A stretch of DNA of 14,632 nt from CAZFCK01 sp964517355 (GTDB lineage: Bacteria > Desulfobacterota > Desulfovibrionia > Desulfovibrionales > Desulfovibrionaceae): the NCBI GenBank assembly GCA_964517355.1, contig CAZFCK010000116.1, forward strand, positions 1 through 14,632. Direction: 5' to 3'. The notes below the pieces were generated by a model, which was given only the letters and a program-made list of their open reading frames with translations, did not search any database and had not been told where the DNA came from. How positions within the stretch are numbered: the first letter of the stretch is position 1; each line of letters starts with the position of its first letter. This document shows, in pieces, positions 7,605-14,046 of this stretch. A program made the translations under genes and the position numbers.

Positions 7605-7656
7605 GGCGTCCAGGGGTCTCCCCTGGTCGTCGTGCGGGCGCGAAAGCCCGCGACTT
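7605..7656 (+). repeat. Terminator module B, copy 1
   Basis: These 52 bases match the reverse complement of 11111-11162 at 50 positions. The module contains two hairpins, CCAGGGG (7610-7616) with CCCCTGG (7620-7626), and GCGGGC (7634-7639) with GCCCGC (7646-7651). The two differences fall in the loop of the first hairpin and just outside its arm, so both stems are preserved. Confidence 0.8.
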
Positions 7657-7666
7657 TATTTTTTTT
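7634..7666 (+). terminator. Intrinsic terminator downstream of mazG
   Basis: The stem GCGGGC/GCCCGC with loop GCGAAA is followed on the plus strand by GACTTTATTTTTTTT, a good T-tract. It would end transcription of cvpA-mazG. The T-tract runs directly into the left end of the compound palindrome at 7665. Confidence 0.8.
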
Positions 7667-7798
7667 AGAGCATCTCACGCTTGAAAAGCGCTAGATGCTC
7701 TTATGCATTTCCCTGGAACAATTGGAAATTGTTTCAGGGGAGAGCCTTGTTTCAAGGCGAAAATGCGCTAGTCCGAAAGTCGTACCATCATGCTCTAA
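7665..7798. repeat. Compound palindrome, full copy A2 (134 bp)
   Basis: The element begins TTAGAGCAT (7665-7673) and ends ATGCTCTAA (7790-7798), a perfect 9-bp terminal inverted repeat. Inside are three hairpins. The first is AGAGCATCT/AGATGCTCT (7667-7675, 7693-7701) enclosing CGCTT/AAGCG. The second is CCCTGGAACAATT/AATTGTTTCAGGG (7711-7723, 7727-7739), with one G-T pair. The third is GCCTTG/CAAGGC (7744-7749, 7753-7758). GCATTT (7705-7710) can also pair with AAATGC (7761-7766) around hairpins two and three. Its first 51 bases are identical to 14582-14632, and partial copies lie at 267-333 and 11065-11087. It has no coding capacity, so it could be a REP-like or MITE-like element, or a structured RNA. 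The right end supplies the stop codon of the neighbouring minus-strand gene. Confidence 0.8.
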
Positions 7799-8349
7799 GG
7801 ATTTCCTTCCGGCTGGCCTCCGTGCTTTCCGGCGTTGGGGCATTCGTCTTTGAGATAACAAATGGCGCAGCCCCCCTTGTATGGAAAGTGGGTGACCATG
7901 GCGTACGGCTTGGACAGCCCCGCGCCATCCATCCAGCCAACCCCTGCGTCCTGCAGAGCCTTACGGAGCCGGGGCGTGGGGTTCGGGACCGGCGCGCATC
8001 CATAAACGGCCACTTCAGGCACCAAATCCCTGATGGTCGCCATGAGCATGGCCTGGGCCAGATTATTCACGGAGAAGGCCCGGCTCGGCGTGCTCTGCCA
8101 AAGTCTGTTGATCTCGTGCTCCACCATATCCTCAAGCCAGACAAGAACGTACTCGTTCCTATCCACAACAATTTTGCGAACCTGAAGTTGATCGCGCCAA
8201 CGTTCCCAATATTCATCAATAATTGCGGCACTTTCTTCGTCGAGTCGTTTTGTCTGAGTAATGAGCAGAAATTGCTCCATGTCGAAATATGGCACCACGT
8301 CCATGCTTTCGATGTGGTGTTGCGGTTTTTTTGATCCTTTACGGCTCAC
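7795..8349 (-). CDS. Unrecognised four-cysteine protein
   Basis: I do not recognise this 184-residue protein. It is soluble, with no signal peptide or membrane helix. The middle part (about 35-110) looks alpha-helical, rich in Glu, Arg and Trp. Four cysteines stand out: Cys118 in VYGCAP, and Cys161, Cys164 and Cys170 in CAICYLKDECPN. The spacing Cys-x2-Cys-x5-Cys near the end, with one distant cysteine, would suit an Fe-S cluster or zinc, but the metal is a guess. I chose GTG 8349 because AGGAGG sits five bases upstream; the in-frame ATG at 8397 would give 200 residues but lacks a good binding site. The last codon and TAG stop lie at the right end of the compound repeat, so the natural C-terminus may have been replaced. 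A helicase-, nuclease- or glycosylase-like role cannot be claimed. Confidence 0.7.
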   Translation of the reverse strand: MSRKGSKKPQHHIESMDVVPYFDMEQFLLITQTKRLDEESAAIIDEYWERWRDQLQVRKIVVDRNEYVLVWLEDMVEHEINRLWQSTPSRAFSVNNLAQAMLMATIRDLVPEVAVYGCAPVPNPTPRLRKALQDAGVGWMDGAGLSKPYAMVTHFPYKGGCAICYLKDECPNAGKHGGQPEGNP

Positions 8350-8367
8350 AGACGCCTCCTGAAAAAG

Positions 8368-8384
8368 CCCTGAATAGATCAGGG
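8368..8384. other. Small hairpin just before the four-Cys gene
   Basis: CCCTGA (8368-8373) pairs with TCAGGG (8379-8384) around ATAGA. It lies about eight bases upstream of the AGGAGG used by the GTG start at 8349, in the leader of the minus-strand mRNA, so it might affect translation. The same CCCTGA/TCAGGG arms appear in hairpin two of copy A1. Confidence 0.4.
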
Positions 8385-8480
8385 TGTCGTTTGTCATGGG
8401 AGAGGAAAGCTACCTTTCCGCGTCATGAAAATCAACCGGCTTGCCGCACACGCGCTTGGGGAGGGGCATGATTGAACACC

Positions 8481-8516
8481 GTATCAGGGGGAAACCCGTG
8501 TTGCAGGAATTCCCCC
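8481..8516. repeat. G-tract hairpin with repeat-family similarity
   Basis: GTATCAGGGGGA (8481-8492) is identical to 296-307 in copy A1, and the match extends left at 15 of 17 bases. Here the G-tract pairs instead with a C-tract downstream: GGGGGAA (8487-8493) with TTCCCCC (8510-8516). It lies about 70 bases downstream of the amidohydrolase stop, but no T-tract follows on the minus strand, so terminator function is uncertain. Confidence 0.4.
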
Positions 8517-8585
8517 CTCGTTCAGCAGTGGATTTTCAGGGCAGTATGCGGGGCAAACAAGAGAAAGCGGGTAAAAAATGGAGGA

Positions 8586-9674
8586 TCAAGCAGCCTTTTT
8601 GACGTTGGCTTCCTCCGGTTGTTCTATGGGGAGAAGCCCCAAAAAATTGTCAAGGGCCACCTTTTGTGCCGCCTCAGGAGTCAAAGCGTCAAGTAATACA
8701 TAATATTTTAGTATGTTATTGTTGTATGTGTCGAAATGTCCGATGCTGTCCGAACCGATCATGAAGCGATCATTGAAGTCCTGAATCAGGGAAAGCCATT
8801 CCGGGCGGATGGTCCGTCCATCAGGACTCACGATGTAGCTTTCGAAAACAAGCCATGAAAGATCGATATTGAGGTTCGGATGTTTTTCCAGCATGCCGCG
8901 TATGGTGGCGGTATATTGTTTCTGGTCGAGGTCGAGAAATCGTGAAAGTCCTGCATGCGCCCAAATGAAGGTTGTGCCGGTGTGGTTGGTCAGCGACTCC
9001 CGCAATTCATGAACGTAGATCGGTTCATTGAGCCTGTTTCTCGATGTGGCGTTGTTGTGCAGGCACACCGGCAGCCCTCGTTGCCGCGCCAAATCGTATA
9101 TGGCGTCCAAGGCCGGATGGTTGGCGCGGGCTGTCTCACCGTAGGTCAGATTCGTCAGGTCGTCCCGGTGGCCGAAGATTTCACCAATGCCTTGCCAGAG
9201 TCCGGGATACTCGTCCAGCATCCTTTGGACGTGCAAGACGGCGTGTTTGTCCGTGGCGTTGATACCGCAGAGAAAGGGATGAAACCGCTTTTGGTTTTCA
9301 GGTGAGAGTTCGTTGTACCGTTTGGCGATAATGAAGTCCGTGGCTGTATACCAGTAAGTGCGGGCGTTGTCGTCGAGGTAGTATGTGGGTTCCACGGGTT
9401 CGGCCGCATCCCATTTTTTGATCAGGGGCATGCCGGAAAACATGATGTGCTCCACCCCGGCGGTTTTCATGGCGTTGAGGAGCGTATTCATGCCTTCAGT
9501 CTGTTGCACGAAGTCCAAAAAGTGGAAATGGCTGTCTGCGACTTTGTAGCGGACTGCCGGTGTGGGCGCGCCGCTCGCCTGTTGCCCCCATGCCGTGATG
9601 GGCCCCAGCAAGGTATGAGCGCTGCAGGCGGCAGCTCCAGCGGCTGCGATTTGGAGAAAATGTCTGCGTTTCAT
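8586..9674 (-). CDS. Tat-exported amidohydrolase-2 family protein
   Basis: The 362-residue protein has a twin-arginine type signal: KRRHFLQ at 2-8, then an Ala-rich hydrophobic stretch to about residue 30. It should therefore be folded with its metal and exported to the periplasm. The rest fits a metal-dependent TIM-barrel hydrolase of the amidohydrolase-2 family: DSHFHF (47-52, giving the HxH metal pair), GIGEIFG (162-168), CLHNNA (204-209), WAHAGLSR (238-245) and IGSDSIGH (306-313, the catalytic-type Asp309). The predicted metal and acid residues are present. Members include decarboxylases and lactonases, and nothing here fixes the substrate. The start follows GGGGGAGG closely. The gene lies 165 bases downstream of the histidine kinase on the same strand, so they may be linked, but there is room for a separate promoter. 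Confidence 0.85.
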   Translation of the reverse strand: MKRRHFLQIAAAGAAACSAHTLLGPITAWGQQASGAPTPAVRYKVADSHFHFLDFVQQTEGMNTLLNAMKTAGVEHIMFSGMPLIKKWDAAEPVEPTYYLDDNARTYWYTATDFIIAKRYNELSPENQKRFHPFLCGINATDKHAVLHVQRMLDEYPGLWQGIGEIFGHRDDLTNLTYGETARANHPALDAIYDLARQRGLPVCLHNNATSRNRLNEPIYVHELRESLTNHTGTTFIWAHAGLSRFLDLDQKQYTATIRGMLEKHPNLNIDLSWLVFESYIVSPDGRTIRPEWLSLIQDFNDRFMIGSDSIGHFDTYNNNILKYYVLLDALTPEAAQKVALDNFLGLLPIEQPEEANVKKAA

Positions 9675-9772
9675 GTCCTCCCCCGAAGAAAGTGTAGTGT
9701 GAGTGAAAACAACATGTACAGCCGGATGGTGCGAGAAGTATGAGGGATGCTGCCGCAGATCGTTCCCGTTCG

Positions 9773-9797
9773 CCGGAGGGAAGAACCTGCCTTCCGG
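9773..9797. other. Hairpin in the kinase-amidohydrolase gap
   Basis: CCGGAGGG (9773-9780) pairs with CCTTCCGG (9790-9797) with one G-T pair around a 9-base loop. There is no T-tract on either side, so it is more likely a leader or mRNA-stability structure than a terminator. It lies between the histidine kinase stop and the amidohydrolase start. Confidence 0.35.
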
Positions 9798-9839
9798 TAT
9801 CTGTTAATGGTGTTTTTGGGGCTCCATAATAGTTCGATA

Positions 9840-10982
9840 TCAATCGACGTTGCGCGGCAGCCGGATCCAGAACGTCGTACCGCTTTGCTCGTCCGAGGTG
9901 AAGCCGACGCCGCCCCGCAAATAGTTTTCAGTGAGCAGTTTGATGGAATACGTTCCAAGACCGCGGCCTGTCCCCTTGGTGGAGAAGGAACGTTTGAATA
10001 TTTGCAGCTTGACGGAGGAGGGCATCACCGCATCGTTATGCACCCAAAAAAGAATATCATTACCTTTGGTTGTTGTTCCCGCGCGCACAAGGCCCCCTTT
10101 TTCGGTCGCTTCCAGGGCGTTTTTAAACATGTTGGAGAGCGCACGTCTGAGCAATGTATAGTCAGTATGCACAGATGACTGGGAACCGGACTGGTCCACT
10201 TCGATATGCACGTCTTGCGACAGAGGCGACGCCTTGAATTCTTCCGCTATGGCCGCGAGTATCTCCTGGGAGTCCAGGGTGATGTTGCAAACGGTGTATT
10301 CCCCGCGTTCCAGCGCAAGAAATTCTTTTTGCTTTTCGATTTCCAACACAAGATTGTAGAGTGATCTGCTGGCGATTTTCAACGGATCTTTGAATTCCGG
10401 CGGACTTTCTTCATACAACAATTCCACAATGCCCTGCGCCCCGCCGGCGGAATTGAGAATGTCGTGAAAAAAGAGCCGCTCCAGGATTTGGCGGCGCTTT
10501 TCATCCTCTATGTTTATAATCGAGAGCACGCAGTAGGGCGTATCCTCGGGCTGCCACGGCGATGCAATGACGCGCAGATCCATGGCGCTGGTTTCACCAT
10601 TCACGTTTTGCAGCAACTGGCAGTCGAATTGCTGGCGCTTTTTATGGAGCATGCTGCCCATTATGGCGAGCAGCGCGCCGCATTCGCGGCAATTTTCCGA
10701 AGTGCCGCAGCCGCCGATTTCCTTGATGGAAAATATGCATTGCAGGGCTTCGCCGGGGCGTTTACCAAGAAAGTTGTCCAGTTCGTCGCTACCGAGGGTG
10801 TCGAGAAGAGCCTGATTGCCGAACACTATCTGCCGCTCGTTATTGAGCACGAGAACGGGTAAAGGAAAAAGATTGAAGTATTCAGCGCAAAAATGCCCGG
10901 CTATCGCTGCATATGCAGCTTTTACCGCGGGCATGCTTTGACGTTCCGCGGGAGCGCATTTGGTTGGAATGCTGGTTGCCAT
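9840..10982 (-). CDS. Soluble PAS histidine kinase with Cys triad
   Basis: The 380-residue protein has no membrane segment and should be cytoplasmic. Residues about 38-158 form a PAS domain (LPVLVLNNERQIVFGNQALL), into which is set GCGTSENCRECG (91-102), giving Cys92, Cys98 and Cys101, with Cys82 nearby. The phospho-acceptor region is FFHDILNSAGG (171-181, His173). The ATPase domain shows the N box (NMFKNALEA, 284-292), a reduced D box (VHNDAVMP) and the G box (STKGTGRGLGTYS, 334-346). The Cys spacing suggests redox, metal or Fe-S sensing, which is inference. I chose ATG 10982 over the longer frame to 11135: TAAGG lies nine bases upstream, and the extension would encode repeat DNA. No response regulator gene is in the window, so it is an orphan here. 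Confidence 0.85.
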   Translation of the reverse strand: MATSIPTKCAPAERQSMPAVKAAYAAIAGHFCAEYFNLFPLPVLVLNNERQIVFGNQALLDTLGSDELDNFLGKRPGEALQCIFSIKEIGGCGTSENCRECGALLAIMGSMLHKKRQQFDCQLLQNVNGETSAMDLRVIASPWQPEDTPYCVLSIINIEDEKRRQILERLFFHDILNSAGGAQGIVELLYEESPPEFKDPLKIASRSLYNLVLEIEKQKEFLALERGEYTVCNITLDSQEILAAIAEEFKASPLSQDVHIEVDQSGSQSSVHTDYTLLRRALSNMFKNALEATEKGGLVRAGTTTKGNDILFWVHNDAVMPSSVKLQIFKRSFSTKGTGRGLGTYSIKLLTENYLRGGVGFTSDEQSGTTFWIRLPRNVD

Positions 10983-11064
10983 GATGCACAGCCTTACAGA
11001 GTGATTTCGTTTTGTTGGGTGATAGTTGCGGGAAGAGTTCCCCCGGCAATCCTTTGGGGCATAG

Positions 11065-11087
11065 TAGATGCTCTTATGTATTTCCCT
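11065..11087. repeat. Compound palindrome fragment A3
   Basis: These 23 bases match 7692-7714 of the full element at 22 positions, covering the right arm of hairpin one and the start of hairpin two. The match stops where hairpin two should continue, so neither hairpin can form here. It lies in the presumed 5' leader of the histidine kinase. Confidence 0.65.
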
Positions 11088-11110
11088 TTTCGGACTAAAA
11101 GAAAAAGAAT

Positions 11111-11162
11111 AAGTCGCGGGCTTTCGCGCCCGCACGACGACCAGGGGAGGCCCCTGGACACC
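11111..11162 (-). repeat. Terminator module B, copy 2 (inverted)
   Basis: This is the reverse complement of 7605-7656 with two differences in 52 bases. Read on the minus strand, its GCGGGC/GCCCGC hairpin is followed by ACTTATTCTTTTTCTTTT, a broken but T-rich tract. It could act as a second terminator behind the kor operon, or stop transcripts before the histidine kinase. Confidence 0.75.
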
Positions 11163-11242
11163 GGAAAAAAAACTTCTCTTTATTTAATTTCTAAACAAAC
11201 ACAGAATGTTATAGTGTACATTTTACTCAGAAAGCCGAGTTG

Positions 11243-11257
11243 CAATGCACTAAGGCG
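11243..11257. repeat. Right-end motif of the repeat family, second copy
   Basis: CAATGCACTAAGGCG differs from 64-78 by one base. It lies 81 bases beyond the inverted B module. Confidence 0.4.
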
Positions 11258-11281
11258 GCCCTTTGCGGCACAAAAGGAACT

Positions 11282-11347
11282 ATGATCAAAAACAAGCAGC
11301 GAAAAAGCAGAGGGCCCGTAACGCTCTCCGAAAAAATAATGATATAA
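11282..11347 (+). CDS. Possible 21-residue basic peptide
   Basis: ATG at 11282 is preceded by AAAAGGAACT, a plausible ribosome binding site, and opens a 21-codon frame ending TAA. The peptide begins MIKNKQRKSRG and is strongly basic. I recognise no family. It lies in a repeat-rich interval opposite the direction of the flanking genes and has no clear promoter, so it may well be chance. Confidence 0.15.
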   Translation: MIKNKQRKSRGPVTLSEKIMI

Positions 11348-11355
11348 AAATTGGC

Positions 11356-11395
11356 GGGAAAAAAGAAGCGGGCAGAAGCGCACCATCCTGCCCGC
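11356..11395 (-). terminator. Intrinsic terminator of the kor operon
   Basis: On the minus strand GCGGGCAG (11395-11388) pairs with CTGCCCGC (11375-11368) around a 12-base loop and is followed by TTCTTTTTTCC. The stem is a perfect 8 bp and sits 27 bases after the korC stop. Confidence 0.85.
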
Positions 11396-11421
11396 GTTAC
11401 GGAATTTTATTTAAATTTGCA

Positions 11422-12051
11422 CTATTCCAAAGGGTTACTCATTTCTTCCTCAACCACGGCGTGTTCTTCCGCCGCCTGCCAAATTTCAGGTGATTCGCCA
11501 AGGTGTTTTTTGGCTTCCCGTAAGCCGAGATTGAAGGCTTTAAGATTGAGCTCTCTGATTTTGGGCGGCAGATTGTCTTCAAGGGCCTTGCGCATGACGC
11601 GCTGCTCCGCGAAGGGCAGCAAATGGGTCACTGCGCCGAAAACAACGGTGTTCAGCGTCATGACGTTGCCCATGCGCGTTTTGGCCATTTCAGTGAAGGG
11701 CAGCCCGAGATAAAGGTTCGTGGGCGTTTGTTTCACCAGCGTTTCATCAACGAGCAGGACCCCGTTGGGTTTCAGACTGCGATAATAGTTGTTGCACGCT
11801 TCCTGGCTCAAAGCCACCAGGAGGTCCAGGCTTTCGGTTTTCGGATAGCTGATGGGCGAAGAACTGATGACCAGATCCGAGCGGCTCGAGCCTCCACGGG
11901 CCTCTGGCCCGTAGCTTTGCGTTTGGGTGACGTAGTAATCCTGGCCGATGGCTAGGCCGTAGCCCAGGATTTTGCCCAGGGTGATGATGCCCTGACCGCC
12001 GGTGCCGGAAAGCCGCAGTTCAAACCGGTTGAGTTCTATGGGGTTTTTCAT
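11422..12051 (-). CDS. korC: 2-oxoacid:ferredoxin oxidoreductase gamma subunit
   Basis: The 209-residue subunit corresponds to the gamma (catalytic gamma domain) part of the pyruvate-ferredoxin oxidoreductase superfamily. Diagnostic motifs are SGTGGQGI at 15-22 and SYGPEARGGSSRSDLVIS at 46-63. It completes the cytoplasmic KorABCD enzyme, which interconverts 2-oxoglutarate plus CoA with succinyl-CoA, CO2 and reduced ferredoxin. The start overlaps the end of korB by four bases (ATGA, 12048-12051), with AGGAG just upstream, so translation is probably coupled. It is the last gene of the operon and is followed by a clear terminator. Length and motifs look complete. Assignment to 2-oxoglutarate, rather than a branched-chain 2-oxoacid, rests on the alpha subunit and gene order. 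Confidence 0.9.
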   Translation of the reverse strand: MKNPIELNRFELRLSGTGGQGIITLGKILGYGLAIGQDYYVTQTQSYGPEARGGSSRSDLVISSSPISYPKTESLDLLVALSQEACNNYYRSLKPNGVLLVDETLVKQTPTNLYLGLPFTEMAKTRMGNVMTLNTVVFGAVTHLLPFAEQRVMRKALEDNLPPKIRELNLKAFNLGLREAKKHLGESPEIWQAAEEHAVVEEEMSNPLE

Positions 12052-12881
12052 TGCTCCTGCCCCCGTATTTGCCGGCTCATCTCCAGATAACGTTCTTCAA
12101 GGCCGGGTTCGGTTCTGTCCATGAACACGCCGATGGGAAAGCGGTCGATGCGTTTGTGTTCAGGGAGTTTTTCATAGGCTTCCAGGTCTATGCTTTTCTT
12201 TTTCAGGGCGTCGTACATCTCCACAATGCTTTTGAATTTGTTTTTCCGGCCGTATTGCGTATGGCAGGGGCTGAAGATCTCCACCAGATTAAAACCGGGG
12301 CGTTCAATGGCCGCGGTAATGAGCCGGTCCATGAGCTTGGCATGGAAGGATGTTGCCCGTCCCACGAAACTGGCGCCGGAAGTTTTTGCCATTTGCGCGA
12401 TATCAAAAGATTTTTCCAGTTGCCCAAAGGGCGTGGTCATGGAGAAGGCTCCATAGGGAGTGGTGGATGAACACTGCCCCCCGGTCATTCCGTAGATATT
12501 GTTGTTCAGGATCAGCGTGGTCAGGCCTATGTTGCGGCGGGCGGCGTGGATAAGGTGGTTGCCGCCGATGGAAAGGGCGTCGCCGTCGCCCATCATGACG
12601 ATGACCTTGAGTTTGGGATTCGACATCTTGATGCCCGTGGCGAAGGTCAAGGCGCGCCCATGAGTCGCATGCACGGTATTGAAATCCACATAGACGGCCA
12701 TACGCCCCGAGCAGCCGATGCCGGCCACCACCACCACTTCATCTTTGGAAAGCCCCAGTGAATGCACGCTACGGATCAGGGAGCCAAGGACTATGCCGTG
12801 GCCGCAGCCGGGGCAGAGCACGTGGGGGAATTTTTTGTTGTGCCGCAAATAGTGATGAATAAGCTGGGTTATTTCAGACAT
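12048..12881 (-). CDS. korB: 2-oxoacid:ferredoxin oxidoreductase beta subunit (TPP)
   Basis: The 277-residue subunit binds thiamine diphosphate and one [4Fe-4S] cluster. The TPP and Mg2+ motif is GDGDALSIGGNH (98-109) continuing to NNNIYGMTGGQ (126-136). Likely cluster cysteines are Cys23 and Cys26 in LCPGCGHG, Cys57 in GIGCSG, and Cys206 in FSPCHT. These match the short beta subunits of Kor-type enzymes. The gene follows korA after ten bases and overlaps korC by four. The ribosome binding site is a G-rich GGGGGCGG, weaker than the canonical one, as is common in coupled genes. No truncation or missing active-site residue is seen. Confidence 0.93.
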   Translation of the reverse strand: MSEITQLIHHYLRHNKKFPHVLCPGCGHGIVLGSLIRSVHSLGLSKDEVVVVAGIGCSGRMAVYVDFNTVHATHGRALTFATGIKMSNPKLKVIVMMGDGDALSIGGNHLIHAARRNIGLTTLILNNNIYGMTGGQCSSTTPYGAFSMTTPFGQLEKSFDIAQMAKTSGASFVGRATSFHAKLMDRLITAAIERPGFNLVEIFSPCHTQYGRKNKFKSIVEMYDALKKKSIDLEAYEKLPEHKRIDRFPIGVFMDRTEPGLEERYLEMSRQIRGQEQ

Positions 12882-12891
12882 GCCGCCCCCG

Positions 12892-14046
12892 CTATATTTG
12901 TGAAATTGATTTTAAGATCTGGGAAGGCGTGATGATTTGTCCGTCAACGCGGTTGATGGTCCGCACTCTCGTCCGGCCGTTGTTGACCCGTTTCACCTCG
13001 CGTGAGATTTGTCCCATATTCATTTCCGGCACGATGATGCATGTGCAACTGCGGCTGAGCTTGTCCACAGGCGAGCGGGGGAAGGGGAAAAGGGTCTTGA
13101 GGTGCAGCAGTCCCGCCTTGATGCCCTGCTTGCGCGCTTGAATGACGGCGAGATGAGCGGATCGCGCTACGCTTCCGTAGGCCACGATGCCGATTTCGGC
13201 AGTTTTGGTATAGAGTTCCTCGGCAAGCATGATGTCCGGGAAGTAGTTGTCTATTTTGCGGAATTGACGGTAGATAGCCGCTTCCACCTCTTCGGGCCGT
13301 TGGGTGGGGTAGCCCATGACGTCATGGGTCAGGCCCGTGTAATGGATGCGGTAGCCGGACCCGATGGGCGGCATGGGCGTCACGCCGCGCATGGTTTCCT
13401 CATAAGGCTTGAACCATTCCGGGGGCACCGACGGAACAACGCGGGAGTAGACTTCGAAGTCCCGTGGTTCGGGCAGGGTGATTTTTTCCCGCGTATGGGC
13501 CGTAACCTCGTCCAGCAGCAGGATTACCGGAGTGCGGTATTTTTCCGCGAAGTTAAAGGCCATGATGGTCATTTCCATGCATTCCTGCACGGTGGAGGCC
13601 GAAAGCACGATGATGGAATGGTCGCCGTGCGTGCCCCATCGCGCCTGCTGCACATCGCCTTGCGAGGGGCTTGTCGGCAGTCCGGTGCTGGGACCGCCGC
13701 GCATCACGTTCACAATGACCAGGGGCGCTTCCACCATGCAGGCATACCCGATATGTTCCTGCATGAGAGAAAAACCAGGTCCCGAGGTGGCGGTCATGGC
13801 TTTGCGCCCCGTAAGGGATGCGCCGATCACGGCCCCAAGGCTGGCGATTTCATCTTCCATCTGGATAAAAACGCCGTCTTCCAGGCGGGGCAGCCGCTGA
13901 GCCATGCTTTCCATGATTTCGCTTGAGGGCGTGATGGGGTAGCCGGCGAAAAAGGAGCATCCCGCGAGCAGGGCTCCTTCCACAACAGCTTCATTGCCAA
14001 GGGCGAAAAGTTCGGTCTTTTTCTTTCGTGAATTGACTACCGTCAT
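12892..14046 (-). CDS. korA: 2-oxoglutarate:ferredoxin oxidoreductase alpha subunit
   Basis: The 384-residue subunit carries GYPITPSSEIMESM (35-48), QMEDEIASLGAVIGAS (62-77) and TATSGPGFSLM, followed by RGGPSTGLPTSPSQGDVQQA and RWGTHGDHS. This ordering is that of KorA proteins of anaerobes (2-oxoglutarate synthase) and is very like the archaeal type as I recall it. It helps bind the 2-oxoacid and CoA side of the reaction. The start overlaps the ferredoxin-like korD by four bases (14043-14046), and korB follows after ten bases. The residues that would separate 2-oxoglutarate from branched-chain 2-oxoacid (VorB) use are not certain by eye, so the substrate call is less sure than the family call. 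Confidence 0.88.
   Translation of the reverse strand: MTVVNSRKKKTELFALGNEAVVEGALLAGCSFFAGYPITPSSEIMESMAQRLPRLEDGVFIQMEDEIASLGAVIGASLTGRKAMTATSGPGFSLMQEHIGYACMVEAPLVIVNVMRGGPSTGLPTSPSQGDVQQARWGTHGDHSIIVLSASTVQECMEMTIMAFNFAEKYRTPVILLLDEVTAHTREKITLPEPRDFEVYSRVVPSVPPEWFKPYEETMRGVTPMPPIGSGYRIHYTGLTHDVMGYPTQRPEEVEAAIYRQFRKIDNYFPDIMLAEELYTKTAEIGIVAYGSVARSAHLAVIQARKQGIKAGLLHLKTLFPFPRSPVDKLSRSCTCIIVPEMNMGQISREVKRVNNGRTRVRTINRVDGQIITPSQILKSISQI

Larger units (their letters stand above)
7468..7794. other. Repeat-filled interval between mazG and the four-Cys gene
   Basis: These 327 bases between convergent genes hold no coding sequence. They contain the two stacked hairpins (7489-7533), an ordinary A/T-richer spacer (7534-7604), the B module with its terminator (7605-7666), and nearly all of the full compound palindrome (7665-7798). 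Confidence 0.8.
10983..11421. other. Gene-poor interval with scrambled repeat pieces
   Basis: These 439 bases between the histidine kinase and korC contain a left-half fragment of the compound palindrome (11065-11087), the inverted B module (11111-11162), a right-end motif (11243-11257), a possible tiny open frame (11282-11347) and the kor terminator (11356-11395). The rest is A/T-rich. No protein that I recognise is encoded on either strand. Confidence 0.75.

Noticed and set aside
7665..7798. IS630/Tc1-type MITE with TA target duplication
   Set aside because: The ends can be read as TA followed by GAGCAT, but CTAAGG is conserved beyond the right end in three places, so the boundary is not clearly at TA. 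No transposase is in the window.
7489..7798. CRISPR-like or attC-like array
   Set aside because: The hairpins differ from each other, no regular repeat-spacer periodicity exists, and no integrase core sites or cas genes are seen.
7681..8334. 217-codon plus-strand frame over the repeat and four-Cys gene
   Set aside because: It starts inside the compound palindrome, has no ribosome binding site, and is antisense to a frame with a strong GTG start signal.
10983..11135. 51-residue N-terminal extension of the histidine kinase
   Set aside because: It would translate repeat fragment A3 and adjacent DNA. ATG 10982 has its own TAAGG and begins just before the PAS domain.
13009..13926. 305-codon open frame opposite korA
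   Set aside because: It is fully antisense to a clear KorA with all family motifs. Its product is rich in His, Gly and Arg with no domain, as expected from a codon-bias shadow.
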